DNA from: Streptomyces regalis | GTDB taxonomy: Bacteria; Actinomycetota; Actinomycetes; Streptomycetales; Streptomycetaceae | Assembly (NCBI RefSeq): GCF_001509475.1 | Contig: NZ_LLZG01000153.1 | Span: forward strand, 23,144-87,143 | DNA length: 64,000 bases | Reading direction: 5' to 3' | In this document: piece after piece, positions 8,186-17,971 of the stretch | How the letters are laid out: every line of letters starts with the position of its first letter | How positions within the stretch are numbered: position 1 is the stretch's first letter | The notes under the pieces: model-generated | Databases searched by the model: none | What the model was told of the DNA's origin: nothing | The model's input: the letters and a program-made list of their open reading frames with translations, nothing else | Translations under genes and position numbers: made by a program

Positions 8186-9766
8186 CGGACCTCAGCGCCT
8201 CAGCGGAGCCCGCCTCACGGCGCTGGTCAGCCGGGACGGCAGCATCGACTGGCTGTGCCTGCCCCGGTTCGACAGCCCCTCGGTCTTCGCGGCGCTGCTG
8301 GACACGGGGGCCGGCCACTGGAGCCGCCGGCGATCCCCACCGACTCGGCGAGGGTGCGGAGTTGCTGCTGTTGCGCGAGGTCAGTGTTCCAGAGGCTCGG
8401 TGGAGGTGGCGCTGGAGTTCGGGCCCCGGCCTGAGTACGGCCGCGTGGTCCCGGCGCTGCGGGTGGTGGAGGGCGGCGTACGGGCCCGGGGCGGGCCTGC
8501 GGCGCTGGCCCTGTCCAGCTTCGTCCCCCTCACCGTCAGCGCAGACCAGAGCGCACGGGGCACCGTACGACTGTCGGCGGGAGAGGCGACCCGTTTCGCC
8601 CTGCACTACGCGGCCCTGCCCGATCCCCGCCCCCGCATCCTGAGCCAGGAGGACATCGCCCACCGGCTCTCCGACACCGTCACGGCCTGGCACCGCTGGT
8701 CGGCCGAGCACCAGAACTACGACGGCCCCTGGCGCGATCAGGTGCGGTTCGCCGGCCGGGTGCTGCAGGCCCTGTCCTACCAGCCCACCGGCGCTATCGT
8801 CGCCGCCCCCACCACATCCCTGCCCGAACGCGCCGGCGGACGGCGCAACTGGGACTACCGCTCCACCGCGGATGCCGCCGCCACCGGCTGGACCCGCACC
8901 CATCTGCAGATCATGTACGGCATCGGGGGCGAACACGATCTGACCGAGCGGGAGTTGCCCCACCTGTTCGGCTGGAAGGGCAGTCGCCCGGTCCGGGTCG
9001 GCAACGCCGCCTGGAACCAGCCACAGGTGGACGTCTACGGCGAACTGCCGGACAGCGCGGCCCGCTTCGCCCCGCAACTGGACACCACCGACGGCACCCA
9101 GCGGGCCTTCCTGATGTCCCTGGCGGACGCCGCCGTCGAGGCCTGGCACCAGCCCGACCACGGCATCTGGGAGATCCGCGGCGCACCCCGGCACTTCCTG
9201 CACTCCAAGCTCATGTGCTGGGTGGCCCTGGACCGCGCCCTCAAACTCGCCGACCGCCTCGGAGCTCAGCAGCGTGCGGAGGAGTGGCGCAGTGCCCACG
9301 ACGAGATCCGCACCGCCATCGAGCGGCACGGATTCAGCGAGACGGTGGGCGCCTTCACCCAGTCGTTCGGCTCCACCGCGCTGGATACCTCCGCCCTGAT
9401 GCTGCCCATCACCGGCTTCCTGCCCGCCACCGACCCGCGCGTGCCGGCCACGCTCGACGCCATCACCGAGCACCTCACGCGAGGGCAGTTTCCTGCTGTG
9501 CACCTTCTGGCTCGCCCAGGTCCAAGCCCTCGCGGGGCGCACGGACCAGGCCCGGGCGACCTTCGAGCGGGCCGCCTCCTGCGCCAACGACCTCGGCCTG
9601 CTCTCCGAACAGGCCGACCCACGCACGGGGACACTGCTCGGCAACTTCCCCCCAGGCCTTCAGCCATATCGGACTGGTCAACGCCGCCTGGGCCATCCAC
9701 TGCGCGGAACAGGCCCAGGCCGACGGACTCAGCGCCGCAGCACACCACATCCCCACAGAGGTGTAG
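8186..9766 (+). pseudogene. GH15 glucoamylase/trehalase-like relic
   Basis: Homology to actinobacterial GH15 enzymes starts at LTALVSRDGSIDWLCLPRFDSPS. It continues through EYGRVVPALRVVEGG, LPERAGGRRNWDYR, AWHQPDHGIWEIRG and KLMCWVALDRALKLADRL. The N-terminal beta domain is shortened after about 60 residues. The segment after NWDYR (normally SWIRDATFTL) is missing, which removes part of the catalytic toroid. Near 9478 the frame shifts to EGSFLLCTFWLAQVQALAG, and a run of C residues near 9650 shifts it again to FSHIGLVNAAWAIHC. An intact GH15 gene lies at 60732-62552. Confidence 0.78.
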
Positions 9767-10300
9767 AGCCGGCGGCCTCGTCAGCAACGGCAACATTCGG
9801 CAGTGACCGACTGCGCGGCACTTCCAGTCCCTGCCTGCCGTCGGGCTTTCCGCTGTCCGTGCGGTTCGGCCATGGCACGGGGCTGCCGGGCCGGCCAGTC
9901 CGTGCCTGGCCACCGCCACGGCCGCCACCGTCACGATCGGCGCAGCCGCCGATGGCCCGCCGAACCCGCTGCCGGTCGACCCGCGACCCGCACAACGGCG
10001 GCCCTGAGGAAGGAACCGCAGGCTGCGCATCAGGCGACGATGCGCCGACGGATCGCCACGTCGGTCCTGGGCCGGGACTTCAAGTCCATACTCACGCTCG
10101 CAGACCGCGGCCTCCTTGCGCCTCCAAGCCTTCGCCTTCAAAGCTCTTTGCCCCCTGCCCTTGATGATCCAGGGCGCCGTCTCCGTCCCGGCAGCGCCGG
10201 TCGATCGCCGACGAGTCCGGACTCCTGACACGTGGGCGAGGCTGTCCATCACTTGGACCGGCCATGGCCACCAGGAATCGGCAATGCTACAAATACTCGC
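9767..10300. other. intergenic stretch without a recognisable gene
   Basis: About 530 bases between the GH15 relic and the multidomain phosphatase. Open frames are present on both strands but encode Arg/Pro/Ser-rich sequence typical of non-coding high-GC DNA. The promoter of the downstream phosphatase should lie here. No clear -10/-35 pair was seen. Confidence 0.4.
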
Positions 10301-13000
10301 ATGGCGGACCATTTCGCCCGCTTTAAGCGCATCTCAGTGTGCTCGCTGGCTGGAAAGAGCCCCCGGAGCGTTGCCGGACAGGTCTTCGTGCTTCAGGTGG
10401 TGCTCGTGGTGCTGCTCGTGGTCGGCGCCGTCGTCGCTCTGGTCCTGCAGTCGGACCGGGACACCAAAGCGGAGGCCAAGCGCCGCTCCATCGCTGTCGC
10501 ACAGACTTTCGCGCACTCTCCCGGCGTCCAGGCGGCGCTCAAGACGGCTGACCCCTCGAAGGTGCTCCAACCGCTCACCGAGGCGGGGCGCAAGTCCGCC
10601 GGCATCGACTTCATCGTCGTGATGGACACCAAGGGCATCCGCTACACCCACCCCCTGCCGGACCGGATCGGAAAGCGGTTCGTGGGCACGATCGAGCCTT
10701 CCCTGGCGGGGAAGGTGTACACCGAGAGCGTCCACGGCCCGCTGGGCCACGAGGTCCAGGCGACCGTTCCCATCAACAGCACCGACGGCAAGGTGATCGC
10801 CCTCGTCTCCGCCGGGATGAAGGTCAAGAACGTGACCAGCGAGGTGACCCGGCAACTGCCGATCATCCTGGCCGCCGGGGCCAGTGCGCTCGTGGTGTCG
10901 ACCGGCGGGACGGCGCTGGTGAGCCGGCGGCTGCGACGCCAGACCCACAGCCTGGCCCCGGACGAGATGACCCGCATGTACGAGCACCACGACGCGGTGC
11001 TGCACTCCGTGCGGGAAGGCGTGCTCATAGTCAGTGACGACGGGCGGCTGCTGCTCGCCAACGACGAGGCCAGACGACTGCTGGAGCTGTCCCCCGACGC
11101 CGAGGGGAGGCATGTCGGGGAGGTCTCCGGTCTCGACCCCGAAACGGTGGACCTGCTGGTCTCCGGGCGCGAGGCCACCGACGAAGTGCACATCGCCGGG
11201 GAACGGCTGCTCGCGGTCAATCAGCGGCCGACGGACCGTGACGGAGGCCCCAGGGGAACAGTGGTGACGCTCCGCGACTCCACCGAGCTTCAGGAGCTGT
11301 CCGGGAGGGCGGAGCTCGCACGTGAGCGGCTCAAGCTGCTGTACGACGCGGGACTGGGCATCGGCACCACCCTCGACGTGGTCCGCACGGCCGACGAGCT
11401 GGCACAGGTCGCCGTCCCCCGCTTCGCCGACTTCGTCACCGTGGACCTGGCCGACGGTGTATTGCACGGCGATGAGCCGACTCCCACAGCGACGGACATG
11501 CGACGCGTCACCGTGTGCGGCATCCAGGACGACCATCCGCTCTACGAAAAGGGCCGACTGATCGACTTCCTGCCTTCCACGCCCCAGGCACGCGGCTACG
11601 GCACCGGCCACTCCGAACTGGTGACCGACCTGTCGACGGCCATGGGCTGGCAAGCACAGGACCCGGAACGCGCCCGGGACATCCTCGCCTACGGAATTCA
11701 CTCGCTCATCTCAGCCCCGATCCAGGACCGCGGGGTCGTGCTGGGCATGGCCAACTTCTGGCGTACCAAACGGCACAACCCGTTCGACGAGGAGGAGCTG
11801 TCGCTGGCGGAGGAGCTGGTGGCCCGCGCCGCAGTGAGCATCGACAACGCCCGCCGGTACACCCGCGAGCACGCCCTGGCGGTCACCCTCCAGCGCAGCC
11901 TGCTGCCGCGGGCCCTGCCCGAGCAGAGCGCCCTCGACATCGGCTACCGCTACATCCCCGCCCAGTCGGGCGTGAGCGGAGACTGGTTCGACGTGATACC
12001 CCTGCCGGGGAGCCGGGTGGCACTGGTCGTCGGCGACGTCGTCGGCCACGGCCTGCACGCCGCCGCGACGATGGGGCGATTGCGGACCGCAGTGCACAAC
12101 TTCTCCACGCTCGACCTGCCGCCCGACGAGCTCCTGAGCCATCTGGACGACCTGGTGGGCCGCATCGACCAGGACGAGTCGTCGAGTGCGGAGGCGGCCG
12201 CAGAGATCGTGGGCGCCACCTGCCTGTACGCGATCTACGACCCCGTGACACGCCGCTGCGTCATGGCGCGTGCGGGGCACCTGGCGCCGGCGCTGGTCCA
12301 TCCCGACGGAAGCGTCACCTTCCCCGACGTGCCGGCCGGACCGCCCCTCGGACTCGGCGGCATGCCGTTCCAGACGGCCGAGCTGGACCTCGCCGAGGGC
12401 TCGCAGCTCGTCCTGTACACCGACGGCCTCATCGAGGACCGTGCACGCGACCTGGACGTGGGAATGGAGCTGCTGCACCAGACGCTGGCGGGCCACCCCG
12501 ACCGGCCGCCGGAGGAGAGCTGCCAGGCGGTGGTGGACGAACTGCTGCCGGGCCGTCCCAAGGACGACGTCGCTCTGCTCATCGCGCGCATCCGGGCGCT
12601 GCCGCCGAACCAGGTCGCCGACTGGGACGTGCCGCGCGATCCGGCCGCTGTGTCAGAGATGCGAGAAGCCGTGTCCGGCAAGCTTGAGGAGTGGGGCCTG
12701 TCCGAGCTCGGTTTCGCCATGGAGCTCGTCCTGAGCGAGCTCATCACCAACGCCATCCGCTACGGCTGCGAACCGATCCACGTGCGGCTGATCCGCGACC
12801 GCACGCTGATCTGTGAGGTGGCGGACGGCAGCAGCACCTCGCCACATCTGCGGTACGCCGCGTCGACCGACGAGGGAGGCCGAGGCCTGTTCCTGGTCTC
12901 GCAGATGACCGAGCGCTGGGGCACCCGGTACACCCCCCAGGGCAAGGTGATCTGGGCGGAACAGGCACTGCCGGAGATCACGGAGCTCCTTCCGGACTGA
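10301..13000 (+). CDS. membrane sensor PP2C phosphatase with PAS, GAF and HATPase
   Basis: Large SpoIIE-type regulator of 899 residues. An N-terminal membrane helix (about 25-50), an extracytoplasmic sensor (about 51-180, Cache-like), and a second helix (about 184-206) precede a PAS region (VLHSVREGVLIVSDDGRLLLANDEA) and a GAF domain (about 345-510). The PP2C/SpoIIE phosphatase follows, with GDWFDVIPLPG, VVGDVVGHGLHAAATMGRL, LYTDGLIEDR and DDVALLIAR. A C-terminal anti-sigma-type HATPase has LSELITNAIRYG and DEGGRGLFLVSQM. The ATPase would phosphorylate and the PP2C dephosphorylate anti-anti-sigma proteins in response to an external signal. The start is ATG 10301. A close paralog is at 37448-40261. 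Neither partner nor ligand is encoded nearby. Confidence 0.88.
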   Translation: MADHFARFKRISVCSLAGKSPRSVAGQVFVLQVVLVVLLVVGAVVALVLQSDRDTKAEAKRRSIAVAQTFAHSPGVQAALKTADPSKVLQPLTEAGRKSAGIDFIVVMDTKGIRYTHPLPDRIGKRFVGTIEPSLAGKVYTESVHGPLGHEVQATVPINSTDGKVIALVSAGMKVKNVTSEVTRQLPIILAAGASALVVSTGGTALVSRRLRRQTHSLAPDEMTRMYEHHDAVLHSVREGVLIVSDDGRLLLANDEARRLLELSPDAEGRHVGEVSGLDPETVDLLVSGREATDEVHIAGERLLAVNQRPTDRDGGPRGTVVTLRDSTELQELSGRAELARERLKLLYDAGLGIGTTLDVVRTADELAQVAVPRFADFVTVDLADGVLHGDEPTPTATDMRRVTVCGIQDDHPLYEKGRLIDFLPSTPQARGYGTGHSELVTDLSTAMGWQAQDPERARDILAYGIHSLISAPIQDRGVVLGMANFWRTKRHNPFDEEELSLAEELVARAAVSIDNARRYTREHALAVTLQRSLLPRALPEQSALDIGYRYIPAQSGVSGDWFDVIPLPGSRVALVVGDVVGHGLHAAATMGRLRTAVHNFSTLDLPPDELLSHLDDLVGRIDQDESSSAEAAAEIVGATCLYAIYDPVTRRCVMARAGHLAPALVHPDGSVTFPDVPAGPPLGLGGMPFQTAELDLAEGSQLVLYTDGLIEDRARDLDVGMELLHQTLAGHPDRPPEESCQAVVDELLPGRPKDDVALLIARIRALPPNQVADWDVPRDPAAVSEMREAVSGKLEEWGLSELGFAMELVLSELITNAIRYGCEPIHVRLIRDRTLICEVADGSSTSPHLRYAASTDEGGRGLFLVSQMTERWGTRYTPQGKVIWAEQALPEITELLPD

Positions 13001-13099
13001 GCCCGGAGCCGCCCCCGGCACGATGATGGGCTTCGCGTGCCTCCGGGTGACGGGCACGTTCTTCGCCTCCGGCGGCGCCCTCTCCGCCTGGCCGACCGC

Positions 13100-13530
13100 C
13101 GGCGCTCTCGAGCCGTCAAGAACATGATCATGATCAGCCAACGGCCAACCGAGGCAGCCGACCGGGCAATGCTGGTCCACCTTCCCGACGGCTACAACTC
13201 AGCACCCGTGCGTGACGCCCTCATCACCACCGTCAACGCCCTGCCACCCCACCTAAAACGGTCACTGACCTGGGATCAGGGCACGGAGAAGGCCGCTCAC
13301 CGCGGCTTCAGCATGGCCACCAACGTCCCGGTCTACTTCTGCAACCGCGGCAGCCCGTGGCAGCGCGGCTCGAATGAAAACACCGGCCGACCATCCCTCG
13401 CCCTGCGCTTGGGCATCGGGATCGCTCTTCTTGGGGCGGACGTCCACAAATGCCTGGCGGCTTGGCCTCGATGCCGGGACTTCCGCAACCAGCCTCCTGC
13501 CGAGACGGAGCGCGGTCAGGTGGTGATTTC
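13100..13530 (+). mobile_element. IS30-family transposase remnant
   Basis: Encodes SQRPTEAADRA, MLVHLPDGYNSAPVRDA, LTWDQGTEKAAH and PVYFCNRGSPWQRGSNENT, which are IS30 transposase landmarks from the catalytic domain. The segment between DRA and MLVHLP (normally carrying GHWEGDLIIG and the first catalytic Asp) is deleted. The sequence after NENT is frameshifted. There is no N-terminal HTH and no inverted repeats could be identified. It is a dead fragment. Confidence 0.75.
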
Positions 13531-13540
13531 TGGTGCGTGC

Positions 13541-14157
13541 TCAGCCGGACGCCACCAGAGGCTCACAGCCGATCCGCTGTCTACACTGCTCGCGGCTTGA
13601 TCAACTCACCGCGTGTTGCACCGATCCCTCGAATCCACCTGACGCGCCGAGCCTCGGCGCGTCACATTCATGGGCCTTCATCGACCGTACCGCGCGCCCC
13701 CGTTACGAACAGATCCGCACCGTCGTCTCGGCGGTCCGGTCCGCTCAGCATCTCCCTGATCACCGGTTCTCCCGTTGCCCGGGCACTCCCGCGGCCGCCT
13801 CACACGCACTCCTGCCGGCCCCGTGTGCTCGCCGGTCACGGACGACGACAGTGCCCGCGATGACGTCTCCCAGCCGCTGGCGCCGTGGAGACAGGCGCAT
13901 CGCGATCAGTCCGACCAGGCCGACGACCAGACCCATCGACGGCAAGCAGCAGCACACGGGCGACAGCGACCCGCGTGGTCTACGAGTCCCGACCCATCCC
14001 GGCCCCGTGATGCCCTGAGCCGTTGGCCCGCCCAGTCAGGACTGTCACGAGGAGCTTCCAGACTGATCCTCATCTCGTGCAGTCGACACCTGAGCCTCAG
14101 TGGGTCGACCCTGAGAGGGGAACATATAGGTGATAGCTGGAGTAAAGGGGCTTCCAG
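13541..14157. other. degenerate stretch with an RDD-family relic
   Basis: No intact gene. On the minus strand at about 13800-13960 the sequence encodes MGLVVGLVGLIAMRLSPRRQ and QRLGDVIAGTVVVRD. This matches the C-terminal part of RDD-family membrane proteins. The rest of such a gene is not found, so it is a fragment. The remaining sequence shows nothing assignable. Confidence 0.45.
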
Positions 14158-14304
14158 ATGGAATGGTGGACCTGGCTCATCGTCGCTCTCGCGATCGTCC
14201 TGGCGGGCGCCGCTTTGGTCGTGCCCCTCCAGGCTCGACGCCGCTCCGGTGGGGTAATAGCGCAGGGCCGTCGGCCTCCGGGGGGAGGAGGGCAGAAGTC
14301 GTGA
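14158..14304 (+). CDS. 48-residue single-span membrane protein
   Basis: A short gene beginning ATG at 14158: MEWWTWLIVALAIVLAG, then a hydrophobic run to residue 24, and a basic tail (QARRRSGG and RPPGGGGQKS). It ends in TGA at 14302-14304, overlapping the GTG start of the PRC-barrel gene (GTGA). A GGGG-rich ribosome site precedes it. The topology is a single N-terminal helix with a positively charged cytoplasmic tail. Similar tiny membrane proteins accompany stress genes in streptomycetes. Function is unknown, but the four-base overlap argues for co-translation with the PRC-barrel protein. Confidence 0.6.
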   Translation: MEWWTWLIVALAIVLAGAALVVPLQARRRSGGVIAQGRRPPGGGGQKS

Positions 14305-14870
14305 CCGTCTACATGCGAGCCAGCGAGATCACCAAGAAGCCAGTGGTCACACTGGCGGGCGACGACCTCGGGCAGGTCAAGGACCTCGTCTTCGACGCCT
14401 CGACGGGCAGCATCCGATGCTTCACCCTCGCCGGTCGTGGCCTACTGGCAGGCCCGCTCCACCGGGCCCTCCTGTGGAGGAACGTCCACGCCCTGGGTCC
14501 GGACGCGGTCATGGTGCGCGACGAGAGCGCGCTGGAGGAAGACGACACGGCCGCCCAGCCGAGCGCGAAGGAGCCCGCCGGGGGCAATGTACTGGGTGTC
14601 GCGATCATGACCCGCAGCGGCGCACGGCTGGGTACGGTCACCGACGCCGTCGTCGAGGCAGGCAAGACACCGGTGGTGGCGGGCTATGAGATCGAAACCC
14701 CCGAGCACCGCCGCGTTCTGCTCCCGGTTGCCGGGCCCGTCACCGTCTCCGGAGAACGGGTACTCGTTGCGGACGCCACCGCACAGTACAGAGCTGGTGA
14801 CCTGGGAGGGTTCGGTACCGCCGCGGAGAGCCTGCGCATCCGCCTCAAGGAAGACTCGCAGGGGGACTGA
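14301..14870 (+). CDS. PRC-barrel domain protein (two modules)
   Basis: A 189-residue protein with two PRC-barrel-like halves. The first starts MRASEITKKPVVTLAG and includes GQVKDLVFDASTGSIRCFTL. The second includes GVAIMTRSGARLGTVTDAVV. PRC barrels are small beta domains found in RimM, photosynthetic reaction centre H subunit and many stress-associated proteins of uncharacterised role. The GTG start at 14301 has GGAGGAGGG eight bases upstream and overlaps the stop of the small membrane protein. ATG 14313 is an alternative start. It is followed after three bases by a second PRC-barrel gene. Confidence 0.8.
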   Translation: MTVYMRASEITKKPVVTLAGDDLGQVKDLVFDASTGSIRCFTLAGRGLLAGPLHRALLWRNVHALGPDAVMVRDESALEEDDTAAQPSAKEPAGGNVLGVAIMTRSGARLGTVTDAVVEAGKTPVVAGYEIETPEHRRVLLPVAGPVTVSGERVLVADATAQYRAGDLGGFGTAAESLRIRLKEDSQGD

Positions 14871-14873
14871 CTC

Positions 14874-15314
14874 ATGCTGTTCACCAAGGCCCGGGGCAAG
14901 GCCGTCATGGATCTCGCGACAGCCGAGACAGTAGGCACGGTCGCCGCATGCACCGTCGCACCGTCACCGGCGCGTATCGCCGGCCTGCGCCTCAGGACCC
15001 GAGGCCGCGGACATCGCACCCTCGAATGGAGCGACGTCCAGTCGTTCGGTCCCGACGCGATCGCCGTCGAAGAAGCCAGTCGGATCCGCGACGAGAAGAA
15101 CATCGATCCCGGCAACGGCGCCCACCCGGTGCACGACCCTGTCGGAAAGGCGGTACTGACGGAAACAGGTCTCATGAAGGGCATCGTCACCGACGTCGAA
15201 TTCGACGAGCGATCAGGACGCATCCGACACCTGCTGACCGACGAGGAGCAGATCCCCGGCGACGAACTCCTCGGAGTCGGCAGCTACGCTGCTGTCGTCA
15301 CCGCCTCGCAGTGA
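14874..15314 (+). CDS. PRC-barrel domain protein (second gene)
   Basis: A 146-residue protein starting three bases after the preceding stop. It carries PRC-like modules: GKAVMDLATAETVGTVAACTV and, after residue 90, GLMKGIVTDVEFDERSG and IRHLLTDEEQIPGDELLG. It is probably a structural or binding partner of the upstream PRC-barrel protein, and both are likely expressed as one unit with the small membrane protein. There is no enzymatic signature. Confidence 0.78.
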   Translation: MLFTKARGKAVMDLATAETVGTVAACTVAPSPARIAGLRLRTRGRGHRTLEWSDVQSFGPDAIAVEEASRIRDEKNIDPGNGAHPVHDPVGKAVLTETGLMKGIVTDVEFDERSGRIRHLLTDEEQIPGDELLGVGSYAAVVTASQ

Positions 15315-15335
15315 CGGCCCAGGGCGCCAGTGTCC

Positions 15336-15680
15336 TCAGTGCCCGAAGATGTGCCTTCCCCGGCGACGGTGAACCGACTGCGACTGCGGGGGGCGATCAG
15401 CCTCGCGGTCCTCTGCCACGGGTGGGGCAACGGGTGGGGCAGGCATGGATTCCTGTACGCGGTGCCGTCGCTTCACTCCAGCGGTGAGCGCGGCCAGCCC
15501 CAAGCAGAATACAAGCGCCAGCCCTACGCCGGAGAGGAAGAGCTCCGTCCCATTCAGCGTCGCGATCTGGTTGCCGAATATCTCCACCGCGTGCTGAGGT
15601 CCGTCTGTGAAGTTCTCCGCAACAGCAATGGCCGTGAATGCACCGGTGGCCAGCACGAGCAGGAGAGCCAACGTGATCAT
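15336..15680 (-). CDS. small two-helix membrane protein
   Basis: A 114-residue protein with an N-terminal helix (MITLALLLVLATGAFTAIAV), a short polar loop containing GPQHAVEIFGNQIATLNG, a second helix (TELFLSGVGLALVFCLGLAAL) and a basic cytoplasmic tail. This layout is common for hypothetical streptomycete membrane proteins. ATG 15680 is preceded by AGGAGG. It converges on the PRC-barrel genes. No function can be assigned. Confidence 0.72.
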   Translation of the reverse strand: MITLALLLVLATGAFTAIAVAENFTDGPQHAVEIFGNQIATLNGTELFLSGVGLALVFCLGLAALTAGVKRRHRVQESMPAPPVAPPVAEDREADRPPQSQSVHRRRGRHIFGH

Positions 15681-16636
15681 TGCTCTCGCCTCCTGATCCG
15701 GTCCCCGTTCTGCCTTTCTACTCGACTACCCGATGCCGGTCACCCCACACAGGCTCCGGTCAGCCCAGCCGACCCACGGCAGCCCGGGTGCCTCCCCCGG
15801 CGACCCGTCCTCCCAGATTGCCGCCGACTTCTTCCGTCTGCGGCTGCCCGACCCAGGCGGTGGTACGGAACAGGAATCTGAAGGCGAAATGCCAGGGGTC
15901 GGCTTCCCCTTGGCGTCGTTCGCCTCGATCACGTGAATGGGGTGAGTTTCCGGTCGACGCCCCAGCGAGCGGCTCCGGATGCAATGGTCTGCTGGATGGT
16001 GTCCGAGGGCGCGGCCGATTCGGACTCCAGGATGGGTTTCGAGGGTGAGGAGTTCGGCGAGCTGGGCGCGTACGTGGTCCAGGCGGTCGGTCAGGACGCG
16101 GCGAGCGTGGCCGCAGGGGCCGCCGCCTCAATAGGGGCGGGTCTTCGCGCCGTACGTCGCCGCGTACACCGCGGGCCGCGGCTGGATCGAGCTGATGCGC
16201 GTCGGCCCGGCCCACGACATCCTCGGACTGCGCCTGAACGTCTGGACCAGCCTGCTGCTGTTCACCCACCTTCCTCATCCGGCGCCATCGGCCTTCCGGG
16301 ACCGCAGATGTACCGATGACCGCCGCGCAGAGGACTGCGAATTTCGGCAGTGATCACCCGCGCCCGCCCCGGCCTGTCGGACACCACTCCGGCCTCGGGC
16401 ACCCCGCAAGAGGCAGCCGTCCCCGCTGCTGCTTTCTGGCCCCGCGCACCCCCTCGCCGGCCGCCATCCATCTCCTCGTACCGCACTCCGCCCCAGGCGG
16501 GAGCACCCCGTGACCGCCCGGCAACGCCGACCGGCCCGCTCGAGGCCGCACGAGCACCCTGCTGTCGAACAGGCGCGGCGGCCAGCACTCCCGTACGTCA
16601 TTGACACCCCCGCCTGGCCGCGGGCTGGAACGCTGG
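15681..16636. other. degenerate stretch with an lgt relic
   Basis: No intact gene in about 950 bases. On the plus strand at about 16136-16275 one frame encodes VFAPYVAAYTAGRGWIELMR and LGLRLNVWTSLLLF. This is the C-terminal part of prolipoprotein diacylglyceryl transferase (Lgt); the rest of that enzyme is absent. Other open frames here are Arg/Pro-rich and unconvincing. Confidence 0.5.
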
Positions 16637-16993
16637 TCAGGCTCGCGGTGGGCGAGACCCGGGCTCAGTCCGGGAACCGGACAGCTGGAGACCAATGGTG
16701 CCCACAATCACCGACGCGATAGAGACGATCTTGAACGGGGAGACCAGATCGCCGAGGAAGGCCATGCCGTAGATCGCCGTTCCCGACGCACCGAGGCCTG
16801 TCCACGCCGCGTACGCGGGGCCGACGTCGAGCTTCTTCAGCGAAAGCGTCAACAGACCGAAGCTGGCCGGTGCGAAGACGCAGAACCCGATGGTCGGCCA
16901 GAGCCGGGTGAAGCCGTCGGACAGGCTGAGGCTCACGGCGAAGCCGGTCTCGAACAGTCCAGCGACGATGACCATCAGCCACGCTGTGGCCAT
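16637..16993 (-). CDS. SMR-family efflux protein (Gdx/SugE-like)
   Basis: Four-helix small multidrug resistance protein of 118 residues. It begins MATAWLMVIVAGLFETGFAV, with the conserved membrane Glu in helix 1 (the proton/substrate carboxylate). It continues through LKKLDVGPAYAAWTGLGASGTA, typical of the SMR family, with the GxG and W residues of helix 3. These proteins work as dual-topology dimers exporting guanidinium or quaternary ammonium compounds. ATG 16993 has GGAGG at good spacing. It ends with a short Pro/Arg tail. A single gene, so a homodimer is expected. An operator-like repeat lies about 65 bases upstream. Confidence 0.88.
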   Translation of the reverse strand: MATAWLMVIVAGLFETGFAVSLSLSDGFTRLWPTIGFCVFAPASFGLLTLSLKKLDVGPAYAAWTGLGASGTAIYGMAFLGDLVSPFKIVSIASVIVGTIGLQLSGSRTEPGSRPPRA

Positions 16994-17059
16994 GTGAGTG
17001 CCTCCGCGCCTCAGGTTGCAGGTTGATGACTGCCTCGCCGACCGGTCATTCCCTTGCTG

Positions 17060-17073
17060 TGAGTATGCACTTA
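17060..17073 (-). promoter_or_regulatory. TetR-type operator candidate
   Basis: TGAGTATGCACTTA is an imperfect inverted repeat with half-sites T(A/G)AGT and ACT(C/T)A around a four-base centre. It resembles operators of TetR regulators that control SMR efflux genes. It sits about 65 bases upstream of the SMR start. No TetR gene is adjacent, so a regulator would have to act in trans. Confidence 0.4.
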
Positions 17074-17971
17074 CCAGTCGCGGTCGTCGGGATCCCGCGC
17101 TCAGCGTTGATCGCGCCGTTGCCTTTCGACTTGGCTCGGGCCGGGGAGGGGGGCGGACCGGTGGAGACACCGGTGACGAGCAGGGCAAGGGACGACGGCA
17201 TGCGTCGGTTCTCCTGGATCAGGAGGGCGGCGCGCCCGCGGGAACGCCAAAACGGACATGGTGGGGATCAGTCGATTTCCGCGAGGCAGACGACTACGTC
17301 CGTGACACGCACAGCCGGTGCAGATCCGGCGGCGGATCCGGGCCGCACTGGGGCAGGGCACCGAGCCGGGCCGCCCCCAGCTGCGGCGATGGGCATCAGG
17401 GCCGCGGGCTGGGCGCAGTGCTCCTGGCCCATCGGACAGGCATCGCGCAATTCGCCTCCATGCCGGACGGCATGGCCATGGCCGGACGTGCGACACCGGC
17501 CGGACACAGCAAGGCCGCGTACACCATCAGCACTCCGGCCCACAGCCGGAACACCGGATTCACGCGCGACATCACGACCGGCATGTGGCGGGCGACCTGA
17601 CGCCGGAGCGGAGAAACTACGTTCGCGACCGCCGGCCTCGTGCTGCTGGGCGACGGTGAGCCGGTGCCCGAAACGGCGCTCGCAACCTGCAGCGGTTGCG
17701 GCGGCGCACCGGAACCGCAGGCGCCGACAGGACTGCTGCGCGGGGCCCAGCCCCAGCGCCTTCGCGATCTACTCCAGGCTGCTGCCACGCGCTGAAACCA
17801 GGTTGCGGCACGGCGCTGTCAGCCTGGTCCTGGGTACGTCTCCTCCGCCGATGCTGATCTGTTGACGCGAAGGTCCCGGCCGCCCAGCGGCCGGGACCTT
17901 CATCGTTCCGTGGTCGCAGTCGGATGCCACGGGCCCCAGGCGGATGCCATCGCCCTGCTCAGGCAGGCGCG
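17074..17971. other. long gap with no convincing gene
   Basis: About 900 bases between the SMR and GH9 genes. On the minus strand a short frame from 17579 encodes MSRVNPVFRLWAGVLMVYAA then Ala/Met-rich sequence to about 17440. It could be a secreted or membrane peptide or a relic, but it lacks a good ribosome site and cannot be assigned. Nothing else is recognised. Near 17865-17905 an inverted GTCCCGGCCGC/GCGGCCGGGAC repeat just downstream of the GH9 stop could terminate that gene. Confidence 0.35.
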
